This document shows, piece by piece, positions 1-6,292 of a stretch of 7,381 bases of DNA. The notes under the pieces were generated by a model. It was not told the DNA's origin and ran no database searches. It was given only the letters and a program-made list of their open reading frames with translations. The DNA is taken from assembly GCA_013694685.1 (NCBI GenBank), contig JACDBY010000320.1:1-7381 (forward strand), in the 5' to 3' direction. The DNA comes from Actinomycetota bacterium. Lineage in GTDB: Bacteria > Actinomycetota > Thermoleophilia > Gaiellales > Gaiellaceae. Position 1 is the stretch's first letter. Every line of letters starts with the position of its first letter. The position numbers and the translations under genes are program-made.

Positions 1-569
1 TCGAGGCGTTCCGCGAGGGCACGGGTGGCGCCGCGCAACCCATCGTCGACCTGAACTTCAACCTCACGACGGAGGGCTTCGTCCGGGTCGCGCGCGCGCT
101 CGAGCCGTTCGACCTCGCGTGGCTCGAGGTGGACTCCTACGACGCGGGAGCTCTTGCGCATGCCCGCCGCCGCTCTCCGGTGCCGCTCTGTTCCGGCGAG
201 AACCTCTACACCCTCCGCGGCTTCCGCCCGTACCTCGAGGCGGGTGCGCTCGACGTCGCCTCGGTCGACGTCATCTGGAACGGCTTTGCCCAATCGCTGA
301 AGATCGCGGCGCTCGCCGAGACGCACGAGGTCGCCTGCGCGCCGCACAACTACTACAGCCACCTCGCGACGTTCATCGCCGCCCAGTGGTGCGCGGCGAT
401 CCCGAACGTGCGACTACTCGAAATCGACGTCGACGACGTCCCCTGGCGCGAGGAGCTGACGACGACCGTGCCCGAGATCGCGAACGGCGAGCTCGTCGTG
501 CCCTTGGGCCCGGGCTGGGGCTGCGACGTGGACGAGGACGTCCTGCGCGCTCATCCCACCACCGCGTGA
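1..569 (+). CDS. Enolase-superfamily enzyme (mandelate racemase/muconate lactonizing type), C-terminal part, 5' truncated
   Basis: The open frame enters from the left edge (first full codon at base 3) and gives 188 residues ending at TGA 567-569. It is the C-terminal barrel of an enolase-superfamily enzyme, which abstracts a proton next to a carboxylate and usually dehydrates or epimerises sugar acids. The three expected Mg2+ ligands are visible in visible-residue numbering: D16 (VDLN), E42 (WLEVD) and E66 (SGEN). D89 (VDVIWNG) and H115 (APHN) fit the Asp-His catalytic dyad of the mandelate racemase subgroup, and the acidic residue in VRLLEIDVDD fits the late active-site Glu. The end, with GPGWG and VLRAHP, is typical of the family. 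The N-terminal capping domain and the catalytic Lys motif lie outside the window, so the substrate cannot be named. A sugar-acid dehydratase is the likeliest activity. The next gene starts inside this stop codon, so the two are probably cotranscribed and translationally coupled. Confidence 0.9.
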   Translation, partial: EAFREGTGGAAQPIVDLNFNLTTEGFVRVARALEPFDLAWLEVDSYDAGALAHARRRSPVPLCSGENLYTLRGFRPYLEAGALDVASVDVIWNGFAQSLKIAALAETHEVACAPHNYYSHLATFIAAQWCAAIPNVRLLEIDVDDVPWREELTTTVPEIANGELVVPLGPGWGCDVDEDVLRAHPTTA

Positions 570-1237
570 AGTCGCATTTCGAGCTCTCGCCGGCCGAGTA
601 CGAGCGCCGCCGGCAGGGACACCTCCACCGGCGGCGGATCGAGCTCGTCGCACGGGAGGTGGCGTGTCTTGCCGCGGGTGCGACCGTCCTCGAGCTGGGC
701 TGCGGCAGCGGCGACGTTCTCGCCGCTGTGGCGAGCGCCCGGCCGGACGTCCGGTTCCTCGGCGTCGACCTGGACCCGGCGATGATCGACCACGCGACGA
801 CGACGCACGCGGCCCCGAACGTGACCTACGGGCGTCGCGACCTCGTCGCCGAGCCCCCGGCCGTTGCCGCGGGGCTCGTCTTCGGTATCGACGTGCTGCA
901 CCACGTGCACGAGCTCGACCCGTTCGTCTCGGCCGTCGCGGCGGTGCTGGCGCCGGCCGGCATCTGGCTTGCAATCGAGCCGAACAGCCGTAATCCGTAC
1001 ATCTGGCTCCACCAGGAGCGGATGCGCCGCGCCGGTCTGGACGAGGATCACTTCAGACGGCAGGCGTTCGAGCGAGCGGCCGCGGGAGCGGGCCTGACGA
1101 TCGCCGGACACTCGACTGCTTTCGTCGTGCCCGGAGCGGTGCAGCGTGTGCCGGATGCAGTCGCACGCGTCGAGGAGTTCCTCGAGCGGGTTTCCGTCAT
1201 CGGGGGAAGCGTCGTCTACCGGTTGACGACCGCGTAG
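566..1237 (+). CDS. Class I SAM-dependent methyltransferase
   Basis: This 223-residue protein has a complete Rossmann-type methyltransferase core. Motif I is VLELGCGSGD at residues 41-50, and the acidic strand-2 motif is GVDLDPAM at 66-73. A strand-4 motif, IDVLHHVHELDPF, lies at 108-120, followed by IEPNSRNP near 137-144. It should transfer a methyl group from SAM to a small molecule or glycan precursor in the cytoplasm; the acceptor is unknown. The frame is open further upstream (from an ATG at 119), but that part only shadows the enolase-superfamily gene. I chose GTG 566 because it overlaps the upstream TGA as GTGA and because homologous-looking sequence begins there. No Shine-Dalgarno sequence lies close before it, which suggests translation by coupling. 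The last 22 bases overlap the end of the convergent GT4 gene. Linkage to the enolase-superfamily gene suggests a shared pathway, but this is inference. Confidence 0.88.
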   Translation: MKSHFELSPAEYERRRQGHLHRRRIELVAREVACLAAGATVLELGCGSGDVLAAVASARPDVRFLGVDLDPAMIDHATTTHAAPNVTYGRRDLVAEPPAVAAGLVFGIDVLHHVHELDPFVSAVAAVLAPAGIWLAIEPNSRNPYIWLHQERMRRAGLDEDHFRRQAFERAAAGAGLTIAGHSTAFVVPGAVQRVPDAVARVEEFLERVSVIGGSVVYRLTTA

Positions 1238-2358
1238 CTCGCTGTCACGACCTCGAGCGAGCGCTCCAGCGTGAGCTCGTCGGCGTGCTCGGCGAACCAC
1301 GCGAGCGTCGAGTCCCGGAGCGGTGCGCCGAGCCGAATCACCTCGACAATGGCCGAGCCGAGCGAGTCGGCCGACGGCTCGGCGACGAGCCCGTTCACGC
1401 CGGGGACGATGAGCTCGGCGGCGGCGTTCTCCTCGCCCGCGACGACGACGCTCGGCGTACCGCGCGCCGACGCCTCCACCACGATCAGCCCGTACCCCTC
1501 GCGCTCGGACGCGGTTGCGACGCACGAGGCGCGGCCGAACGCGGCCTCGACCTCCTCCTGTGGGCGGCGGCCGCGAAAGCAAACGTGCTCGCCCAGCCCA
1601 AGCGAGGCGGTCTCGCGCTCGGCACGCTCTCGATCCGGGCCGTCGCCGATGATCTCGAGTCGGAGCTCGGGCACGTGACGCCTGGCTTCGGCCACCGCGC
1701 GGACGAGAAGCCCGAGTCGCTTCTCGCCCACGATGCGCCCGGCGTAGACGACGAGCGGCTCGACGCTCTCTGTCGCCGAGGGCTCGACCGGCCCCGCGTA
1801 GAGACCGGGAAGCACCGAGCTCTCGCCCCGGAACCCCTCCTCGCGCAGCCGTCGCTCGGTCAGGCGCGAGATGCAGAAGGCGCGGTGTCGCGTGCGGATG
1901 CAGCCGCGTTGGACGAGCCATCCGACGGTTCCGACGAGCCGACCCGCATACCGTTGCCAGTATCGGCGCGTCCACACCTCGTACCAATCGGCGACCAGCC
2001 GGAACCCTGCTCGGCGTCGGACGACCGCCGCGGCGAGCAGCGGGAAGAACGGGAAGGCGGCGGTATGGACGACGTCGAACCGCCGGCCGTGGCGGGCCAG
2101 GTAGCGGCCGACGGCGAAACCGAAGCGCGCGGGCGGGCCGAGCGTTCGGCGTTCCTCGGCATACACGGCGCCGGCCTTCACGAGCCCGACGATCTCGACT
2201 CCCGGAAGCACCGGCGGGCCTTCGTCCCAGTGGCGCATCGTCAGGTACGTAACCTCGTGCCCGGAGCGGGCGAGCGCGAGCGCGAGATCGTGCATCCACC
2301 GCTCGCCACCGCCGATCGTCGCGGGGTAGAGATGGTCGTAGACGAGGCAGACGCGCAC
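1216..2358 (-). CDS. Glycosyltransferase family 4 (GT-B fold, retaining)
   Basis: This 380-residue soluble protein has two Rossmann domains. The N-terminal, acceptor-side domain opens with RVCLVYDHLYP and the glycine-rich GGGERW at residues 16-21. The C-terminal donor domain has VYAGRIVGEKR (204-214), with the Arg208/Lys213 pair expected to hold the nucleotide-sugar phosphates, then IIGDGP (236-241). The EX7E motif is E287 and E295 in EREGYGLIVVE, the signature of GT4 retaining enzymes. It should add one sugar from a nucleotide-sugar donor to a lipid-linked or glycan acceptor at the inner membrane face. The frame is open upstream to 2658, but that part shadows the GT2 gene. I chose GTG 2358 because it sits immediately before the first beta strand, 11 bases after the GT2 stop. 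No strong ribosome binding site precedes it, so it is probably coupled to the GT2 gene. The donor sugar cannot be read from sequence. Confidence 0.92.
   Translation of the reverse strand: MRVCLVYDHLYPATIGGGERWMHDLALALARSGHEVTYLTMRHWDEGPPVLPGVEIVGLVKAGAVYAEERRTLGPPARFGFAVGRYLARHGRRFDVVHTAAFPFFPLLAAAVVRRRAGFRLVADWYEVWTRRYWQRYAGRLVGTVGWLVQRGCIRTRHRAFCISRLTERRLREEGFRGESSVLPGLYAGPVEPSATESVEPLVVYAGRIVGEKRLGLLVRAVAEARRHVPELRLEIIGDGPDRERAERETASLGLGEHVCFRGRRPQEEVEAAFGRASCVATASEREGYGLIVVEASARGTPSVVVAGEENAAAELIVPGVNGLVAEPSADSLGSAIVEVIRLGAPLRDSTLAWFAEHADELTLERSLEVVTASYAVVNR
1237..1262 (+). terminator. Weak candidate hairpin after the first methyltransferase
   Basis: GCTCGCT (1237-1243) and AGCGAGC (1256-1262) pair perfectly over 7 bases around a 12-base loop. 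The hairpin starts at the last base of the methyltransferase stop codon. There is no following T run, and the sequence also encodes the GT4 C-terminus on the other strand. It could be a T-less terminator of the kind proposed in high-GC bacteria, or chance. Confidence 0.22.
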
Positions 2359-2369
2359 GACGGCCGCCG

Positions 2370-3575
2370 TCAGGCGCCGACGGTCGGTCGCTCGCGCTCG
2401 GTCGGTGCCGCGCCCGCGCGGACGACGACGGAGTGGGAGGGATCCGCCGTGCGCATCGTGAGCAGACCGAGGAAGAACGAGCCGAGCACGACCTGCGTCC
2501 CAACGGCGACGAGCGTGAAACCGATGGCCGTCGTGTACTCGTGTGAGAGGGCGCCGAAGCCGTCGAGAGCCCAGCCGACGAAGATCACGGTGACGATCGT
2601 AAGGCCCGTCAGCAGCAGGCTGCCGCCGAGCGCCAGGCCGTGCTCGACGGTCATCCACCCGCGCGCCCGCTCGACCAGGGCGTCCGTCTCACCCAGGTGC
2701 GCGGCGGCGAACGCGCGCGCGAACACGCCCAGCTGCACGATCTGCGTCCCGAGCAGCACGGCGGCGATGCACGCGAAAAGCGTGTGGATCTGCCACGTCC
2801 GCCCGAGGATGGTGACCGGGCCTGTCGCGAGAGCGACCGCGCCCAGCGCGCCGAGCAGGAGCAGCACGAGACCGGGAACGAAGTAGAGCCAGCTCGGGCT
2901 GTACAGGAGCATGAACTTCACGTGGCGCCAGGCATCGCCGAAACGGTTCAGCTTCGACTCTCCGACACGCGGGTAGTAGTCGATCGGGATCTCGCTGACG
3001 CGGAGGTCGCGGCGGTAGGCCTTGAAGACCATCTCCGACGCGAACTCCATCCCCGTCGAGTGCAGATCCAGCGTCGCGAGGGCATCCCGGCGCACTGCCC
3101 GCATCCCGCAGTGGGCATCGGAGATCTTGACGCCGAAGAGCACGTTGAGCAGGCCGGTCAGAATGGGATTCCCGACGTGCCTGTTGAGCCAAGGCATCGC
3201 CTCGCCGTGGATCGTCCCCTCGAAGCGGGAGCCCATCACGAGATCGTCACTCGCCTCGAGACGATCCACGAACGGTGCGAGCTCGCGCAGGGGGTACGTC
3301 TCGTCGGCGTCGCCCATCACGATGTACGCCCCCTCCGCGTGCGCGAGGCCCGCGAGGTAGGCGCTTCCGTATCCCGGCCGCTCCTCGCGGACGACCGTCG
3401 CGCCGTGCTCGGCGGCCACCTCCGCGGAGCGGTCGGTCGAGGCGTTGTCGACGACGATCACCTCTCCCGACCGGCCCGACCGGCGGATCCCTTCCCAGGC
3501 CTGGTCGACCACGGCCCCGACCGCTCCCTCCTCGTTCAGGCACGGGATCACGACCGAGATCTCGGGCGGTTGCAC
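2370..3575 (-). CDS. Membrane-anchored GT2 glycosyltransferase, polyprenyl-phosphate-sugar synthase-like
   Basis: This 401-residue protein has a cytoplasmic GT-A domain followed by four predicted membrane segments. Catalytic-domain motifs are SVVIPCLNEE (residues 7-16), VVDNASTD (41-48), the metal-binding DAD in MGDADETYP (87-95), and MGSRF (114-118). SDAHCGMRA (152-160) and GMEFASEM (175-182) fit the acceptor region of dolichyl-phosphate glucose/mannose synthase-like enzymes. Hydrophobic spans lie near 229-251, 263-285, 314-336 and 349-372. By family knowledge it transfers a sugar from UDP or GDP to a polyprenyl phosphate, making the donor used by GT-C enzymes; two GT-C-like genes lie on the other side of the divergent promoter. 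I chose GTG 3575 because family members begin just before SVVIP and a GATAAT box lies 6 bases upstream. The frame is open to 3749, and GTG 3623 is a possible alternative start. It is the first gene of a likely two-gene operon with the GT4. Confidence 0.92.
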   Translation of the reverse strand: MQPPEISVVIPCLNEEGAVGAVVDQAWEGIRRSGRSGEVIVVDNASTDRSAEVAAEHGATVVREERPGYGSAYLAGLAHAEGAYIVMGDADETYPLRELAPFVDRLEASDDLVMGSRFEGTIHGEAMPWLNRHVGNPILTGLLNVLFGVKISDAHCGMRAVRRDALATLDLHSTGMEFASEMVFKAYRRDLRVSEIPIDYYPRVGESKLNRFGDAWRHVKFMLLYSPSWLYFVPGLVLLLLGALGAVALATGPVTILGRTWQIHTLFACIAAVLLGTQIVQLGVFARAFAAAHLGETDALVERARGWMTVEHGLALGGSLLLTGLTIVTVIFVGWALDGFGALSHEYTTAIGFTLVAVGTQVVLGSFFLGLLTMRTADPSHSVVVRAGAAPTERERPTVGA

Positions 3576-3582
3576 GAGTGCA
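3571..3582. repeat. Short palindrome over the GT2 start codon
   Basis: The sequence TGCACGAGTGCA has perfect 5-base arms around a 2-base centre. It covers the chosen GTG start (3573-3575) and touches the GATAAT box. A protein binding here would block transcription start, and an RNA stem would cover the start codon. Palindromes this short arise by chance, so a regulatory role is only a suggestion. Confidence 0.3.
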
Positions 3583-3587
3583 TTATC
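3582..3587 (-). promoter_or_regulatory. Candidate -10 box for the GT2-GT4 operon
   Basis: Read on the minus strand this is GATAAT, five of six matches to the bacterial consensus and striking in 70% GC sequence. It ends 6 bases before the chosen GTG start, so transcription would begin at or next to the start codon and give a leaderless mRNA, a common arrangement in actinobacteria. The best -35 candidate, TTGAGA (minus strand, 3613-3608), is 20 bases away, longer than the usual 16-19, so the -35 is uncertain. Confidence 0.45.
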
Positions 3588-3625
3588 CGCCAGGCACGAG
3601 ACGAGCTTCTCAACCGGTGCCACCC

Positions 3626-3644
3626 AACCGTGTCTGACACCGTT
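3626..3644. repeat. 19-base near-palindrome in the divergent promoter region
   Basis: AACCGTGTCTGACACCGTT is an inverted repeat with 9-base arms, one mismatched pair (C/C) and a single central base. The core GTGTC-T-GACAC is perfect. It sits about 80 bases before the plus-strand ATG and about 50 bases upstream of the GT2 start, where an operator could act on both operons. It could instead be one copy of a dispersed palindromic repeat; the window holds only this copy. Confidence 0.45.
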
Positions 3645-3710
3645 CCCGAGGCGCCCGACGAGAACGCCCTCCACGCCGTCCAGTAGCGTTCGGCCGTCGT
3701 GACGCGCCGC

Positions 3711-3715
3711 GAGGT
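3711..3715 (+). promoter_or_regulatory. Ribosome binding site of the CmoB-like methyltransferase
   Basis: GAGGT lies 6 bases before ATG 3722, a good match to the anti-Shine-Dalgarno sequence at normal spacing. It supports this ATG as the start. This is the only clear, well-spaced site that is not inside a preceding gene. Confidence 0.65.
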
Positions 3716-3721
3716 CGACCG

Positions 3722-4537
3722 ATGAGGATCCCGGCCCGCGCCCGCGCACTCGGCTGGCGGACGGGCAAGCGTGCCGTCGAGTGGAGCACGGAGAGGCTGA
3801 AGCTCGCGAGCTACGTCCCGCTCCTCGACTACCGCGAGCAGCTCGACGCCAAGACGACCCTGATCCGAGACGAGCGGCGGATCCCCGACAAGCGGGACTC
3901 GACGGTCTCGGCCGACGACGTCGACCTGACCCTCACGGTCGAGGGCCTCGTCGCGGTGGCTGCGGGTCACGAATGGAATGGGTTCCGCATGCTCGAGGTC
4001 GGACCGAAGTACGGGATCCACACGCGCTGGATCGACGAGCACCTCGCGCCCACGTTCCTGGCCTTCTCGGACTTCGAGGAGGATCGGCACTTCCACGAGC
4101 CGTGGGTGGGCGAGCTCCGAGCGCCGCACGCATGGGTCTACGGCGACCTCCGGCACGCCCATCGTCTCGGCGAGCACGCGCCGTTCGACCTCGTCTTCTT
4201 CCTCGGGGTCCTGTACCACAGCGCGTTTCATCTCGAGCTTCTCGGCATGCTGAACCGGCTTACGCGGCCGGGTGGCGAGATGCTGCTCGAGACGACCATC
4301 GATCCACGGCCCGATTCGGCGCTCCGCGTGCGCTGGCAGCCCGGTACCGGCAAGGCGAAGATGGTGCCGACCTTCGACGCGCTCCGGATCGAGCTCGCCT
4401 GGACGGGGTGGCGCGACGTGACGGTGTTCACCGACTACCGACCGGAGTCGAGCGAGGTGCTGCTGCTCTGCCGGAAGACGGACGAGCTCCGGGAAGGCGG
4501 CGACCTCGTGGAGGCCGTGCGCCCGCAACGAGGGTAG
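3722..4537 (+). CDS. CmoB/DUF1698-like SAM methyltransferase
   Basis: This 271-residue protein starts at an ATG with a good ribosome binding site. A basic, Arg-rich N-terminus (1-30) precedes a Rossmann methyltransferase domain. The motif I region is MLEVGPKYGIHTRWI (90-104); the fold normally has GCGxG here, so the second and third loop residues are replaced by Pro and Lys. Strand 4 reads FDLVFFLGVLYHS (155-167), followed by RPGGEMLLET (182-191). KMVPTFDALRI and a W-x-G-W-x-D-V stretch (213-233) then match the order of motifs in CmoB-type (DUF1698) proteins. CmoB uses carboxy-SAM on tRNA U34, but this protein is shorter and lies in a glycan operon, so a sugar or lipid-linked acceptor is more likely; that is inference. 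The next gene begins 3 bases after its stop, which indicates cotranscription. Whether it is catalytically active depends on how well the altered loop holds SAM. Confidence 0.82.
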   Translation: MRIPARARALGWRTGKRAVEWSTERLKLASYVPLLDYREQLDAKTTLIRDERRIPDKRDSTVSADDVDLTLTVEGLVAVAAGHEWNGFRMLEVGPKYGIHTRWIDEHLAPTFLAFSDFEEDRHFHEPWVGELRAPHAWVYGDLRHAHRLGEHAPFDLVFFLGVLYHSAFHLELLGMLNRLTRPGGEMLLETTIDPRPDSALRVRWQPGTGKAKMVPTFDALRIELAWTGWRDVTVFTDYRPESSEVLLLCRKTDELREGGDLVEAVRPQRG

Positions 4538-4540
4538 GGC

Positions 4541-6292
4541 GTGAGCTCGCGCGCCGCGGCGCGGCTACTGCTCGGTGGCATCGTCCTGGCCGCCGCAACC
4601 ATCTGGGGCGTCCTCGGCCAGCAGCTCGACGTGCCGACCGTGTTCGGAGACGAGCTGATCCACTGGGACGCGGCCCGCTCGCTCGCGGCCGGAGACGGCC
4701 TGCGGGTGCGGGACGGCGGCTACGGCTTCGCGCCCGGATTCCCGGCACTTGTCGCGCCCCTCCATCTGCTCGCGCCCGACGATCTCACTGCCTATCAGTG
4801 GCTGCGCCTCCTCAACGCCGTCGCGTTCGCCCTCGCGGCGCTTCCCGCCTACGCGCTCGCCCGGAGACTGCTCGCTCCCGGCTGGAGCCTGGGCTGCGCG
4901 GCGCTCGCGGTTGCGCTCCCGTCGGCGCTCTACACCGGCTTCGTCATGACCGAGGGAGCCGCCTACGCGGCCTGCGTCCTCGCCTTCCTCGCCTTCGCGC
5001 GCTGCCTCGAGCGGCCAACCACCACGAGCCAGCTCGCGGCCCTCGGCGCGCTCGGCCTCGCGACGGCGTTCCGCCTGCAGCTCGCGGCGCTCGCGGTCAT
5101 CCTCGTCGCCGCGCTCGCGCTCCGTGCGCTGCTCACACGAGGGCTCCGCCTCGTTCGGCGGAGCGACGGCCGGACGCTGCTGCCGCTGCTCCTCGTGCTC
5201 GGCGGCCTCGCCCTCGTGGTCGGCGTTCGGGCGGCCCTCGGGAACCCGCTCGCGGGCTACGGCGACCTGTGGCGCTCGTACGATCTCGTGGAGGTCGGCC
5301 GGTGGACCTGGCGGGCGCTCGCGGGTCTCGGGCTCTACCTCGCGCTCCTGCCGCTCGTCGTCGCGCCCGCCGCCCTGCTTCGCCTCGGTCGTGACGCGCG
5401 TCGCGGCGATCGCCCCGCTGCCGCGTTCGCCACACTCTTCGTCGCGGCGAACACCGTGCTGCTCCTCGTCGTCGGCGCGTTTTCGAGCACGGAGTTCGGG
5501 GTCGGGTTCCTGCACGACCGGTACCTCTTCTACGTCGTCCCGCTCTGGCTCGTCGCGACCGCCGTCTGGGCGGATCGCCGCGACGGAGGCGCTGTCGTCG
5601 GGCTCGGACTCGGCGCCTTCCTCGTCCTCCTGCTGCTCTCGACGCTGCCCACGTATCTCCTGAACGACGACGGCGGTCGCCGGTTCGACGCGCTCGCGAG
5701 TGGCCTCCCGTCCGAGGCCGCGTCGCTCCTCGATCGCGCCGAGCCGTCGCGCTGGATGCTCCTCGTCGCCGGCGCGTTTGTCGTCGGCTATGCCGCCGTC
5801 CTCGCTGCCCGGCGGCTTCCCGGCTGGCTCGCGCTCGCGCCTGTCGTCGCCGTCTTCGTGCTGAACGCCGCCTTCGGGTGGGACTACCGGATCGACGCGG
5901 CGCGCAACGTGACCTTCGCGCCGCTCGACGCGGCCGAGGTCGGCTGGGTGGACGAGACGGTGCCCGACGGGGCGGAGGTCGCCACGCTCGCGGGAGGGGT
6001 CTCGGTCGCTACCCGCGACGCGTTGCGCCTGACCGAGCTCTTCAATGCCTCGATCGGTCCGGTGTACGACCTCGGCGCGGCCTACGCGCCGACGCTCGCG
6101 GCCGTGGACGTCAGGGTCGGCGGCGGTCGTCTCGTGCTCTCAGACGACGGGCCGGTCGACGCTCGCTGGGTGGTCGCGCCGCCCGCGCTCCGGCTCACGG
6201 GCGTGGTGGTCGCCGAGGGCACCGTGGAGCGGCTTCGCCTCTGGCGCGTGGAGCCGCCACTGCGGGTGCTCGACGAGGCAGCGAGCCCGTGA
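4541..6292 (+). CDS. GT-C glycosyltransferase-like multi-membrane protein (GT39/ArnT/PMT type)
   Basis: This 583-residue integral membrane protein begins at GTG 4541, 3 bases after the methyltransferase stop; GAGGG at 4530-4534 is a plausible ribosome binding site. The first membrane span is near 8-26. A short outer loop follows with FGDELIHWDAARSLAAGDGL (35-54), where Asp37-Glu38 fits the catalytic acidic pair of GT-C enzymes that use polyprenyl-phosphate sugars. Further hydrophobic spans lie around 86-106, 116-133, 138-153, 165-198, 213-231, 256-280, 296-313, 327-343, 348-370, 405-422 and 428-445. FLHDRYLFYVVPLW (323-336) resembles the RY-x-x-Y-x-x-P signature of the family. Residues 446-583 form a soluble, probably extracytoplasmic C-terminal region rich in beta-type stretches. 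The donor may be the lipid-linked sugar made by the divergent GT2, by inference from context. The acceptor is unknown. Its TGA overlaps the next GTG. Confidence 0.85.
   Translation: MSSRAAARLLLGGIVLAAATIWGVLGQQLDVPTVFGDELIHWDAARSLAAGDGLRVRDGGYGFAPGFPALVAPLHLLAPDDLTAYQWLRLLNAVAFALAALPAYALARRLLAPGWSLGCAALAVALPSALYTGFVMTEGAAYAACVLAFLAFARCLERPTTTSQLAALGALGLATAFRLQLAALAVILVAALALRALLTRGLRLVRRSDGRTLLPLLLVLGGLALVVGVRAALGNPLAGYGDLWRSYDLVEVGRWTWRALAGLGLYLALLPLVVAPAALLRLGRDARRGDRPAAAFATLFVAANTVLLLVVGAFSSTEFGVGFLHDRYLFYVVPLWLVATAVWADRRDGGAVVGLGLGAFLVLLLLSTLPTYLLNDDGGRRFDALASGLPSEAASLLDRAEPSRWMLLVAGAFVVGYAAVLAARRLPGWLALAPVVAVFVLNAAFGWDYRIDAARNVTFAPLDAAEVGWVDETVPDGAEVATLAGGVSVATRDALRLTELFNASIGPVYDLGAAYAPTLAAVDVRVGGGRLVLSDDGPVDARWVVAPPALRLTGVVVAEGTVERLRLWRVEPPLRVLDEAASP

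Larger units (their letters stand above)
3576..3721. promoter_or_regulatory. Divergent intergenic region between the two glycan operons
   Basis: This is the only substantial non-coding stretch in the window. It must hold the promoters for the minus-strand GT2-GT4 operon and the plus-strand methyltransferase-GT-C operon. Visible elements are a GATAAT box next to the GT2 start, a 19-base near-palindrome at 3626-3644, and a GAGGT ribosome binding site before the plus-strand gene. A degenerate direct repeat beginning CAACCG occurs at 3611 and again at 3625, the second copy running into the palindrome. For the plus-strand promoter I see only TAGCGT at 3684-3689 as a weak -10 candidate, without a convincing -35. 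Confidence 0.7.

Noticed and set aside
255..350. VDVIWNG and APHNYY around the Asp-His dyad looked unusual compared with mandelate racemase itself
   Set aside because: As I recall, a large subgroup of the enolase superfamily has this WNG and PHN pattern, so it is probably normal for the subfamily.
119..565. Extension of the first methyltransferase frame upstream to an ATG at 119
   Set aside because: The translated extension is Arg/Pro-rich, low-complexity frame shadow over the well-supported enolase-superfamily gene; the methyltransferase homology starts at about 566.
551..2503. Long minus-strand open frame of 650 codons
   Set aside because: It lies across two real genes on both strands, and its product is Arg/Ala/Gly-rich with no domain motif; long spurious frames are expected at 70% GC.
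1285..2886. Long plus-strand open frame of 533 codons antisense to the GT4 and GT2 genes
   Set aside because: The opposite strand holds complete GT4 and GT2 motifs in order; this product shows no recognisable domain and has shadow-like composition.
2640..3686. Plus-strand open frame of 348 codons antisense to GT2
   Set aside because: It is rich in His/Arg/Glu/Asp repeats typical of the complement of a hydrophobic coding frame, with no ribosome binding site or domain.
3684..3689. TAGCGT as a -10 box for the plus-strand operon
   Set aside because: It matches only the loose TANNNT pattern and no -35-like sequence stands at proper distance; kept as a remark only.
3781..5394. Plus-strand open frame of 537 codons overlapping the CmoB-like and first GT-C-like genes
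   Set aside because: It is out of frame with two motif-bearing genes, with extreme Arg/Ala content and no domain.
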